From JAAYLN01 sp964592855 (GTDB lineage Bacteria > Verrucomicrobiota > Kiritimatiellia > RFP12 > JAAYLN01): a stretch of DNA of 24,731 nucleotides. Location of the stretch: assembly GCA_964592855.1 (NCBI GenBank), contig CAZQKI010000052.1:1-24731 (forward strand), written 5' to 3'. The notes under the pieces were generated by a model. The model searched no databases and was not told the DNA's origin. It saw only the letters and a list, made by a program, of their open reading frames with translations. Of the stretch, positions 15,386 to 20,758 are shown in pieces; the stretch's first letter is position 1; every line of letters starts with the position of its first letter. Both the position numbers and the translations under genes were made by a program.

Positions 15386-15452
15386 CCTCCCCTGCCGGAC
15401 TCCGTGCCTCCGCGTCTCCGTGGTGAACCCCCGCGGATGGATTGGTTTCTTT

Positions 15453-15623
15453 TCACAGGCGGGAGATGCGGCGGATCGCGGAACGGATGAACAGCGCCCC
15501 AAGCCCGGCATTGCCGAGTAAGAAGAGCCACACCAACGGCGGAGCCATGCAAAAAACCAGCAGCGAGACTTTGCCACGGATGTGATTCATCGCGATCATG
15601 GACGCACTCGACCATCCGTTCAT
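15453..15623 (-). CDS. Small (56-residue) predicted membrane protein coupled to the DUF2293 gene
   Basis: The minus strand encodes a 56-residue protein, too short for many gene callers. It has a basic N-terminal segment (NHIRGK), one strongly hydrophobic membrane helix (VSLLVFCMAPPLVWLFLLGN, about residues 19-38) and a basic C-terminus (IRSAIRRISRL). The ATG at 15623 overlaps the stop codon of the DUF2293 gene as ATGA, and GGGGAG lies six bases upstream, so both the start and translational coupling are well supported. An internal ATG at 15599 is possible but has no better site. I do not recognise the family. It may be a membrane anchor or partner of the upstream protein; that is inference. 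Confidence 0.55.
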   Translation of the reverse strand: MNGWSSASMIAMNHIRGKVSLLVFCMAPPLVWLFLLGNAGLGALFIRSAIRRISRL

Positions 15624-16219
15624 TCACCACTCCCCGGCACCCCCCACTGCGTCACCACCTCGTCAATCTTGGCCGCCACCTTGCGTCGGGCGTCCTGGCG
15701 GTCCATGCCGCGCATCAACAGCTCATCATATTGGGTGTGCGTGTGGCGGATGTGGGCCGCGACGGCGAGACGAAGCGCATCCGTCTGCAGGTGGCGTCCG
15801 TCGGCCGATCGGCCCACGCGTCCGCTCCCCCGAAGGGCCGTGTGCGCGGCGATGTCAGCAGCCTCCGCTGGCGGGCAGCCGGGGTAGAGGCCACAGATCG
15901 CGCCAGCCATGTCNNNNNNNNNNNNNNNNNNNNNNNNNNNNNNNNNNNNNNNNNNNNNNNNNNNNNNNNNNNNNNNNNNNNNNNNNNNNNNNNNNNNNNN
16001 NNNNNNNNNNNNNGTTTGGGCCAACTTCTGCGGACTGCCCTGGAAGTGAGGCTCCAGCGACGGGCACCCGCCTTTTTCCCAGAAGCGGACGCTCGACTGG
16101 GGAAGAAGCTGCATCTGCACGAGCAGTTTGATCGGCGACGCGTAGCCCTTCGCATCGAGCACGCGCTCCGCCGCCTGCCGCACGCGTTCGTTCAAATTTT
16201 GTGGTTGCTGTGTGCCCAT
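15620..16219 (-). CDS. DUF2293-domain protein, interrupted by a 100-N assembly gap
   Basis: Two readable parts flank the Ns. The N-terminal 68 residues contain RVRQAAERVLDAKGY and SPIKLLVQMQLLPQSSVRFW, a helical segment typical of the N-terminus of DUF2293 proteins. The C-terminal 97 residues contain AAHIRHTHTQYDELL and GMDRQDARRKVAAKIDEVV, the core DUF2293 motif (H-x-RH-x-T-x-YD-x-LL ... R-x-AR). The two parts happen to be in one frame across the Ns. A gap of exactly 100 Ns is normally a placeholder, so the true spacing and frame are unknown. The function of DUF2293 is not established. The ATG at 16219 is the likely start, and the stop is coupled to the 56-residue gene. Confidence 0.75.
   Translation of the reverse strand: MGTQQPQNLNERVRQAAERVLDAKGYASPIKLLVQMQLLPQSSVRFWEKGGCPSLEPHFQGSPQKLAQXXXXXXXXXXXXXXXXXXXXXXXXXXXXXXXXXXDMAGAICGLYPGCPPAEAADIAAHTALRGSGRVGRSADGRHLQTDALRLAVAAHIRHTHTQYDELLMRGMDRQDARRKVAAKIDEVVTQWGVPGSGE
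15914..16013. other. Assembly gap (100 N)
   Basis: Exactly 100 undetermined bases lie inside the DUF2293 gene. This is the conventional scaffold placeholder, so real length and content are unknown. Confidence 0.98.
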
Positions 16220-16547
16220 GGCATGGTCCGTGTTCTAATCCTCGAAAATGGAATGGTCGTTATCGTCACTAATTCCGTTCAAACAGGGAAATTTTGCGGG
16301 AATCCGGTTGATCAGTCAAGCGGGACTCGGGCGACTGATGCCGTCGACAAAGCTCAAGACAAAGCTCGCGACAAAGAGAAAGACAGGCAGAAATCCCGGA
16401 GTCATCGCCCCTCATCGCGCAATAGGACGCTTTGGACCCGGCGGTCCTCCGCCGTAGCGAATAGGTCTCTAGAACGACGGCTTCATTCGCAACCGCCGGG
16501 GACGGCGGGGGGCCAGTTCTTCCCTTGCCGCGCAACGCCCGCTTGCG
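16220..16547. other. Intergenic region with a 12-bp tandem repeat and small hairpin
   Basis: No gene is supported. Three 12-base units run from 16346 to 16381 (GACAAAGCTCAA, GACAAAGCTCGC, GACAAAGAGAAA), each starting GACAAAG, followed by a partial fourth unit. A GGCGG-TCCT-CCGCC hairpin lies at about 16440-16453. A peptide read through the tandem units would be lysine/aspartate rich, but the surrounding frame has no start signal. Confidence 0.5.
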
Positions 16548-16595
16548 TCACACCCGCCTGCTTTCGTCCTCATCCTTATGTCCCATCGCCATGGG

Positions 16596-16643
16596 TGAGG
16601 CTCGGCGAGGACGCCCCAAGGTGGGGCAGGCATTCCTGCCTGC
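16596..16643. repeat. REP-type repeat at the 3' end of the RAYT gene
   Basis: The block holds GGTGGGGCAGGCATTCCTGCCTGC (16620-16643 region), preceded by a degenerate partner arm from 16596 (GTGAGGCTC and following). Its palindromic core GGCAGGCATTCCTGCCTGC is shared with the copies at 17093, 17233 and 19544. It lies inside the truncated C-terminal coding part of the transposase. Confidence 0.7.
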
Positions 16644-17092
16644 ACGTTCTTCCGTCCGCCCATGATTCAGCGGCAAGGGTTCGATCAGCGCATGGACATG
16701 GGTGGGCATGATGACGGCGGCATGGATCAGCAGGCGGTCGCCGTCGAAACGCAGCAGGCTATCGGCAACGACCATTCTTGCATCCAGACGGGCCAGCGCC
16801 CGCGAACCCAGACCGGCATCCAGCCAAGCGTGGTACCGCTCGCCGAACCGGCGGTCATATTCCTGCCATTGACGATCTTCCCAAGGTTCGGGGTTGAATT
16901 GACGCCGGAGGGCAAGTTCCGCTTTCCAGGCGCGCAGCTTCTCCTGGGGAATGGCGTCCGCCAGCCGGAAACAGACCCAATAGATGGCCCCGTTCAGGTG
17001 CCAATGCGGCAAGCGACGGCGAGTGACCTGAAGTTGCGCATCGTTTGCGGGTGACACGAAAACGGGTGCGTGGCCTTTTCCGATCGGGTTCG

Positions 17093-17117
17093 GGCAGGCA
17101 GGAATTCCTGCCCCACC
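17093..17117. repeat. REP palindrome inside the N-terminal codons of the RAYT gene
   Basis: GGCAGGCAGGAATTCCTGCC followed by CCACC is a near-perfect palindrome and a single-arm version of the REPIN at 17233-17300. Read on the minus strand it supplies the GGAGIPACP residues of the transposase. Confidence 0.7.
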
Positions 17118-17168
17118 TTGTGGGGTTGTGGGATTCATCGTCTTTCTCCGAAGATCCGATGGGGTAAG

Positions 17169-17196
17169 CTTATGCTCCGCCTTGCTCCGGCGTCAA
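17169..17196 (-). promoter_or_regulatory. Candidate promoter of the RAYT gene
   Basis: On the minus strand, TTGACG (17196-17191) and CATAAG (17174-17169) are 16 bases apart and lie just upstream of the GGAG ribosome-binding site and the ATG at 17138. Confidence 0.4.
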
Positions 17197-17227
17197 GACT
17201 CCGTTCGGGCGGAAGTCGTCTCCCTTT

Positions 17228-17424
17228 GCGCCAGGCAGGCAGGAATGCCTGCCTCACCTTTGGAGGCGTCGCAAGGTGGGGCAGGCATTCCTGCCTGCCC
17301 GTTTACCAAGCAAAAAGTCCATGCCTTCAAAACTCGTCGAACGGTCCTTGGCCTTCGACGCCGTAGAGCTTCTCGGCTTCCCAGTTGACGCTCTTTTCGA
17401 TCACTTCGAGACAGTCGGCCGGTG
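17228..17424. repeat. Left 197-bp direct repeat flanking the ERCC4-Nmad2-Nmad3 cassette
   Basis: This segment matches 19539-19735 at a constant offset of 2311 bases. The first 77 bases (17228-17304), which contain a REPIN, are identical. The remainder, which encodes the 3' end of a 76-residue gene, carries scattered substitutions. Similarity stops at about 17424, four bases short of the Nmad3 stop codon. Confidence 0.9.
17233..17300. repeat. REPIN (two inverted REP palindromes), copy 1
   Basis: AGGCAGGCAGGAATGCCTGC and the mirrored GGGGCAGGCATTCCTGCC face each other around a 16-base spacer centred on GGAGGCGTC. Each arm is a palindrome by itself, and the pair forms a larger inverted repeat, the classic REPIN layout. 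It is identical to copy 2 at 19544-19611. Confidence 0.8.
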
Positions 17425-17425
17425 T
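17327..17425 (-). pseudogene. 3' remnant of a homologue of the 76-residue gene at 19638-19868
   Basis: The minus strand encodes the last 32 residues, from TPADCLEVIEKSVNWEAEKL to the stop at 17327, identical in amino acids to the end of the intact gene at 19638. The nucleotide differences visible in this part are in third codon positions and silent. There is no 5' part: directly upstream, in the same frame, stands the TAA of the Nmad3 gene. It is a truncated gene end that marks the left boundary of the cassette. Confidence 0.85.
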
Positions 17426-17428
17426 CGA

Positions 17429-18295
17429 TTAGCATTTTCTTTCATGTCTCTGAATCAGATCGGAAGCCCAGTTGATTGCTTCCGGGTACTCATCACAATC
17501 AAGCACAAATTCCTGCCCTCGTGCTACGGCTCTCAACTCAGAACGTGAGCCAACTCTACGCCACCGGTTCGGGTTGGCATGATAGGTGAGGGGTGTGCGG
17601 TCTCCGCCAGGATGGAACCAGCCGGGGAGAGTCCAAGTGCTGGTTCTGTCCGCGTTGGGCGCGGTTAACTGTAGGTCATCCGAGAACCGTGGGAATACTC
17701 CGGCCCCCGGCAGGCGAGCGCCCGCCGTTCCGCCAGTTTCCAGGTGGCGATTTGCCAAGTAGACCACATTATTGGTGTTGCTACCGCGATGGAAATGGGG
17801 ATGATATTCTGCCCAAGGATACCCAAGAGGCGTCGCTGCGCCGAACGACAGAATCTCCGCAACTTGGAACCACCCCCACAGGACATGGCGTAGTCTGTTG
17901 TCGTCGGCATAACAATGCGTTTCGTTCCGGCTCTCTACACAACGGAAGAGACCAAAGAAAAGAAAGAGGTCTCCGACACCTACATCGTTCCTGCGGAGGT
18001 GACCTAGCGCTTGGCCGGTCTGCCCAAAAATCGGCCGCCATCCCGGCTGGCGGGGAAGGCTCTCATGGACGATATCGGGATCGATATGGGCACGGTAGTT
18101 CGACGAAATGCGCCCCTCGGTCAGTGCCTCAACGAGATGACCAAGCAAACCGTCCTCGTAGAAGATGTCCCCGTATGTGACAACTGATTTCTTATCCGGA
18201 ATAGGCAGCGAAACCATGCGCCCATCCGGGAATATTGGGCTTGGCACTCCACCCGCAGACGAGTCGAATCCCTTCCTGCTGAGAACTAGCTTCAT
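17429..18295 (-). CDS. Nmad3: nucleotide modification associated domain 3 protein
   Basis: This 288-residue protein starts MKLVLSRKGFDSSAGGVPSP followed by IFPDGRMVSLPIPD, the N-terminal signature I associate with the Nmad3 family. Further conserved-looking blocks are YGDIFYEDG, HIDPDIVHESLP, GWRPIFGQTGQALGHL, VGDLFLFFGLFR and FHRGSNTNNVVYLA. The family was defined computationally from gene neighbourhoods of modified-base systems in phages and bacteria; no biochemical activity is established that I know of. The ATG at 18295 overlaps the Nmad2 stop codon (ATGA); another ATG at 18310 is possible. There are no signal peptide or membrane helices. Its TAA is followed in frame by the remnant of the 76-residue gene. 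Together with Nmad2 and an ERCC4 nuclease it probably recognises, makes or restricts modified DNA; this is inference. Confidence 0.7.
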   Translation of the reverse strand: MKLVLSRKGFDSSAGGVPSPIFPDGRMVSLPIPDKKSVVTYGDIFYEDGLLGHLVEALTEGRISSNYRAHIDPDIVHESLPRQPGWRPIFGQTGQALGHLRRNDVGVGDLFLFFGLFRCVESRNETHCYADDNRLRHVLWGWFQVAEILSFGAATPLGYPWAEYHPHFHRGSNTNNVVYLANRHLETGGTAGARLPGAGVFPRFSDDLQLTAPNADRTSTWTLPGWFHPGGDRTPLTYHANPNRWRRVGSRSELRAVARGQEFVLDCDEYPEAINWASDLIQRHERKC

Positions 18296-18897
18296 CCCTG
18301 CTGTTTCCATGACATTTCACCGCTCTGCCATTTTGATGGCGGGGCGCTGACCCCTTGGGGATGCGATGAGATGAACTCCAGGAAGTCCCTAACGGTCTCT
18401 GGAGAAAACCGATTTTTGTACGCCCGCCCCACCTTCAGTTCCTCCAAGTGCGGAGGCAACTCCGGCCCGGATGCCCCGAAGTAGTGGAACGTCTTCGCTA
18501 CAAGAACACGCTTGCCACTCAAGTCATGGGCCTTCGTCTTGGGATTCTCTTCATCTCCTTGCGAGTGCATGGAGCGCAGTTGCCAGTAACCGCCATTGGG
18601 TAGCGGTTTGTAGATATTGTCCCCCGCCTTCCAGACCACTTCGCCTCTCGTGTAGTCCGGTATTTTTTGGGCGAAACGTCTGTCGCGAAAGTAAATTGCG
18701 TAGTCCTCAACAATCGTGTCGATCTCCATAGCGAAGACAACCCGATTGCCTCTGGCTTTCGGGCAAAGCCCGACAATCCAGTCTCCGATTTTTGCCGTCC
18801 GCCGGATAGTCGGCTTGCAGTTGGCGAGCGTACAATAGCCCCAGAAGGGGTTGGGAGAGAAGCCGGTGTCGTGTGTCACAATGTAGGAATAAAGCAT
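18292..18897 (-). CDS. Nmad2: nucleotide modification associated domain 2 protein
   Basis: This 201-residue protein begins MLYSYIVTHDTGFSPNPFWG followed by YCTLANCKPTIRRTAKIGDWIVG, which I recognise as the Nmad2 family opening. The GDWIVG pattern with a following strand (NRVVFAMEI) recalls EVE/PUA-like base-binding folds, so binding of a modified base is plausible. Other blocks are GDNIYKPLPNGGYWQLRS, RVLVAKTFHYFG and RFSPETVRDFLEFI. I chose the ATG at 18897 (GGGG seven bases upstream); ATG 18900 and GTG 18921 (overlapping the nuclease stop as GTGA) are alternatives. It lies between the ERCC4 nuclease and Nmad3 in one tight operon. Function is unproven. Confidence 0.7.
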   Translation of the reverse strand: MLYSYIVTHDTGFSPNPFWGYCTLANCKPTIRRTAKIGDWIVGLCPKARGNRVVFAMEIDTIVEDYAIYFRDRRFAQKIPDYTRGEVVWKAGDNIYKPLPNGGYWQLRSMHSQGDEENPKTKAHDLSGKRVLVAKTFHYFGASGPELPPHLEELKVGRAYKNRFSPETVRDFLEFISSHPQGVSAPPSKWQSGEMSWKQQG

Positions 18898-18917
18898 CAT
18901 GTTACCCCATTTCAGGA

Positions 18918-19514
18918 TCACAAGCGATCTGAGTCAATCAGAACGCGGCCTAACCCGTGTTGTTCCAACCACCAATACGTGAAGTGCTTGGACAGCCAAC
19001 TCGCCGCACGTTCCGTGGCAAGCTCTCGTTTCATGGAAGTATAAATGATGGGAATAGAAAATTTGGCTTCGATTGCATCCAACGTTCCACACACTGCATT
19101 CGGATGGACGCCAGAAGGAACATCAAACGCATCAAAACCTTGCTTGATATCCTCAATCGTTGCCTCGATAAGTATGGCTTTCCATGTAAATGAGGCCATA
19201 CGAGCACAAGCCGCAATGAAGCGGCAGCGATTGGCCACGGTACATGCTACGATATCCGAAATACTCTTTCGTTCCAGACAGAGCAGGGATTCCATGCCTG
19301 CTACGGTGTAGTCGCCGGTTTTCAGAGTTTGCCGTAGTTCACCGCCAATCCAATTCGGATGATTTGCGTAGAGCGGGAGTGGTTTTTTCTCACGGGTATC
19401 TACCAGCACGACAGGTTTCGGAATGCCCTCCGAACGAATAATAGCCCGAGAGTTACGAATCACTCTGAGACGGCAACTCGAAGGTGCCACGAAAACGGAG
19501 ATATGGCGTGTCAT
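18918..19514 (-). CDS. ERCC4-type (XPF-like) nuclease
   Basis: This 198-residue protein carries the ERCC4 nuclease core: VVLVDTREKKPLPL (D39, E42), LKTGDYTVAG (D68) and CLERKSISD (E81, R82, K83, D87), the ERKxxxD signature. Mg-dependent ERCC4 nucleases cut branched or specific DNA structures. This is a stand-alone nuclease domain with no helicase and no obvious HhH tail, unlike XPF or Mus81, and of the size found in phages and defence islands. AAAGGA six bases before the ATG at 19514 fixes the start; the longer reading into the REPIN is rejected. It is the first gene of the three-gene cassette and starts 25 bases after the right direct repeat. It is the probable effector or processing enzyme of the module; inference. 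Confidence 0.8.
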   Translation of the reverse strand: MTRHISVFVAPSSCRLRVIRNSRAIIRSEGIPKPVVLVDTREKKPLPLYANHPNWIGGELRQTLKTGDYTVAGMESLLCLERKSISDIVACTVANRCRFIAACARMASFTWKAILIEATIEDIKQGFDAFDVPSGVHPNAVCGTLDAIEAKFSIPIIYTSMKRELATERAASWLSKHFTYWWLEQHGLGRVLIDSDRL

Positions 19515-19538
19515 GTTTATCCTTTGTTTACCCCATCC

Positions 19539-19735
19539 GCGCCAGGCAGGCAGGAATGCCTGCCTCACCTTTGGAGGCGTCGCAAGGTGGGGCAGGCATT
19601 CCTGCCTGCCCGTTTCCCACGCAAAAGGTCCATCCCTTCAAAACTCGTCGAACGGCCCCTGGCCCTCGACGCCGTAGAGCTTCTCGGCTTCCCAGTTGAC
19701 GCTCTTTTCGATCACTTCCAGACAGTCAGCGGGGG
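19539..19735. repeat. Right 197-bp direct repeat flanking the cassette
   Basis: This is the partner of 17228-17424. It comprises a REPIN identical to the left copy (77 identical bases from 19539) and the 3' end of the intact 76-residue gene. Similarity fades after 19735, inside that gene. The unit between the two repeats is 2114 bases (17425-19538) and contains exactly the ERCC4, Nmad2 and Nmad3 genes. Confidence 0.9.
19544..19611. repeat. REPIN, copy 2
   Basis: Identical to 17233-17300: two inverted REP palindromes around a 16-base spacer. It lies between the 76-residue gene and the start of the ERCC4 nuclease gene, so any cassette promoter must be in or next to it unless the cassette depends on readthrough from the MNT/HEPN operon. 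Confidence 0.8.
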
Positions 19736-19868
19736 TCTCGAGCAAAATCCCCTGCGCGCTGGGACGCAGATAGGGCGGGGCGTCGGCACGCAACGCGGCG
19801 CCCAGCTCGCGGACACGGGCGACCAGCTCGTTCGGCGGCAGCGTCCCCTCGAACTCGTGCCGCTTCAT
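19638..19868 (-). CDS. Unknown 76-residue protein, third gene of the MNT/HEPN operon
   Basis: This small acidic protein begins MKRHEFEGTLPPNELVARVR and ends with EAEKLYGVEGQGPFDEF. It has no membrane segment or signal peptide. It contains a predicted helix at about 13-26 and another around DCLEVIEKSVNWEAEKL. I do not recognise a family. Its ATG overlaps the HEPN stop codon (ATGA), so it is translationally coupled and probably belongs functionally to that pair, perhaps as a regulator or second antitoxin. Its last 32 residues recur without amino acid change at 17327-17425, with only synonymous base differences. That indicates a homologous gene kept under selection before truncation. Confidence 0.7.
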   Translation of the reverse strand: MKRHEFEGTLPPNELVARVRELGAALRADAPPYLRPSAQGILLETPADCLEVIEKSVNWEAEKLYGVEGQGPFDEF

Positions 19869-20257
19869 TCGTATGGCCCAAGATCTAAATGATTGCGCAG
19901 AATTTTACGGACAGAATCGCATAGGATACGCGCGGACCGGGCATTCTCTCGCGTCGCTGATTCACCCGGGTAGCGAAAAGCGATCGAGTAGACGGTCAGT
20001 TGAAGCAAAGCCCCCCGAATCGTATCGAGCATGGGTGCGTCAAGAATCGCAAGATCCAGCAATGCGGTTAAATTGTGTGTTCTGTCAATGCGTCGAGATG
20101 TCTCCTGAAGGCTTGCTTTCAGATATTTTTCTGCGCACTGCTGAGCATGGAAGCAAAGCGCATCATAATTGGGATTCTTCCGCGCCTTCCACTCTCGTTG
20201 GACACAGACGTAGTCACCCTCGGCTTTGGCGACCCATTCAGCGGTCAGAGGATTCAT
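19865..20257 (-). CDS. HEPN-domain protein (HepT-like putative RNase toxin)
   Basis: This 130-residue helical protein has the HEPN pattern: AEWVAKAEGDYVCVQREWK, CFHAQQCAEKYLKASL and the catalytic-type R56-x4-H61 in RIDRTHNLTALL. HepT toxins of the MntA/HepT type have R-x4-H-x-Y, whose tyrosine is modified by the antitoxin; here the residues after H61 are N-L, so that tyrosine is missing. It overlaps the nucleotidyltransferase gene by 20 bases and is followed by the 76-residue gene in ATGA overlap. It is probably an RNase controlled by the MNT protein, though the regulatory chemistry may differ. Confidence 0.8.
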   Translation of the reverse strand: MNPLTAEWVAKAEGDYVCVQREWKARKNPNYDALCFHAQQCAEKYLKASLQETSRRIDRTHNLTALLDLAILDAPMLDTIRGALLQLTVYSIAFRYPGESATRENARSARILCDSVRKILRNHLDLGPYE

Positions 20258-20603
20258 AGACGACTTTTCCGGTGTTGACGATTTCGGTCATGAAAGAATC
20301 GCCCATCCGAATGCGCGCTTGGACCTGTTGCGGTGTTCGAACCAACAGGTCGACGTCGAAACGGGGTTTCGTCTCCTTCAGGATGTCCGCCGCCGCCGTC
20401 AAAGCGGAACCGACATGCTCCATTTCAACGAGCAGATCAACATCAGAATCGGGGAGCGCGGTTCCCGCCGCATAAGAGCCGAACAACGTGATTCGCAGCG
20501 GCCGGTAACGTGCAGCCAATAGACGGCAGAACGCCGTGACCGCTTCATCGCGCTCGGTAATCGGTTGCGACCGTGAGTGTTGCCTGGTTGTATTTTCGGT
20601 CAT
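20238..20603 (-). CDS. Minimal nucleotidyltransferase (MNT/MntA-like antitoxin)
   Basis: This 121-residue protein has the pol-beta-type nucleotidyltransferase signature GS-x10-D-x-D (G42, S43, D54, D56 in LFGSYAAGTALPDSDVDLLV) and a third acidic position in PRFDVDLLV. In characterised MntA/HepT pairs this enzyme transfers AMP to the HEPN toxin and neutralises it. The gene leads the operon, overlaps the HEPN gene by 20 bases and has a near-consensus promoter (20634-20662). GGGA precedes the ATG at 20603. Such pairs are frequent in PVC and thermophile genomes as toxin-antitoxin or defence units. Confidence 0.85.
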   Translation of the reverse strand: MTENTTRQHSRSQPITERDEAVTAFCRLLAARYRPLRITLFGSYAAGTALPDSDVDLLVEMEHVGSALTAAADILKETKPRFDVDLLVRTPQQVQARIRMGDSFMTEIVNTGKVVYESSDR

Positions 20604-20633
20604 CGATTTTTCCCGTTGAACCGTGTGGCGGGG

Positions 20634-20662
20634 ATTATACTGATTACGGGTGAATTCGGCAA
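20634..20662 (-). promoter_or_regulatory. Near-consensus sigma70 promoter of the MNT/HEPN operon
   Basis: On the minus strand, TTGCCG (20662-20657) and a perfect TATAAT (20639-20634) are 17 bases apart. Transcription would start near 20627, giving a leader of about 24 bases before the ATG at 20603. This is the best promoter in the window and could also drive the downstream ERCC4-Nmad cassette by readthrough. Confidence 0.7.
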
Positions 20663-20758
20663 ACCCCAGTCTACCTTTCTGCCAACATGGGCTTGGGTTG
20701 TATCACCGACTTACGCGCTTGAATCAATTCATTTTGAACTCGTCGAACAGCCTTGGAT

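Larger units (their letters stand above)
15064..15427. repeat. Composite hairpin-rich repeat element bounded by inverted CACGGAG repeats
   Basis: The left end carries CACCACGGAGGCACGGAG (15065-15082) and the right end carries an inverted version (15400-15427). Inside are two separate hairpins that share the core TTCACGCAA: a 22-bp perfect stem (15096-15117 with 15155-15176) and a 16-bp stem with one mismatch (15306-15321 with 15370-15385). A tight CGGCGCGG-AAAG-CCGCGCCG hairpin lies at 15220-15239. No coding capacity is evident. The terminal motif belongs to a widespread repeat type that yields spurious ETRRHG peptides in annotation. It behaves like a MITE or a cluster of REP elements. Confidence 0.6.
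16548..17138 (-). pseudogene. REP-associated tyrosine transposase (RAYT, Y1_Tnp), truncated, with REP sequence inside both coding ends
   Basis: The central part matches RAYT/TnpA_REP proteins: RRRLPHWHLNGAIYWVCFRL, then QFNPEPWEDRQWQEYDRRFG, WLDAGLGSRAL and the HUH motif in VIMPTHVHALIEPL. Full RAYTs continue for 60-100 residues with the catalytic tyrosine and a YI-x-NP-type ending. Here the frame passes into NHGRTEERAGRNACPTLG, which is translated REP palindrome, and stops. The nucleophilic tyrosine region is therefore missing and single-strand cleavage activity is unlikely. The first residues (PQGGAGIPACPNP) are also REP sequence. GGAG eight bases upstream of the ATG at 17138 and a promoter at 17169-17196 suggest it is still expressed. 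It probably once mobilised the REP/REPIN elements in this island. Confidence 0.7.

Noticed and set aside
16346..16390. Lys/Asp-rich protein-coding repeat (DKAQDKARDKEKDRQK)
   Set aside because: The frame has no start signal and reads through unrelated repeat DNA; I keep only the 12-bp tandem repeat.
17233..19611. CRISPR array from the recurring GGCAGGCAGGAATGCC units
   Set aside because: The units are palindromic REPs far apart, without regular spacers and without cas genes.
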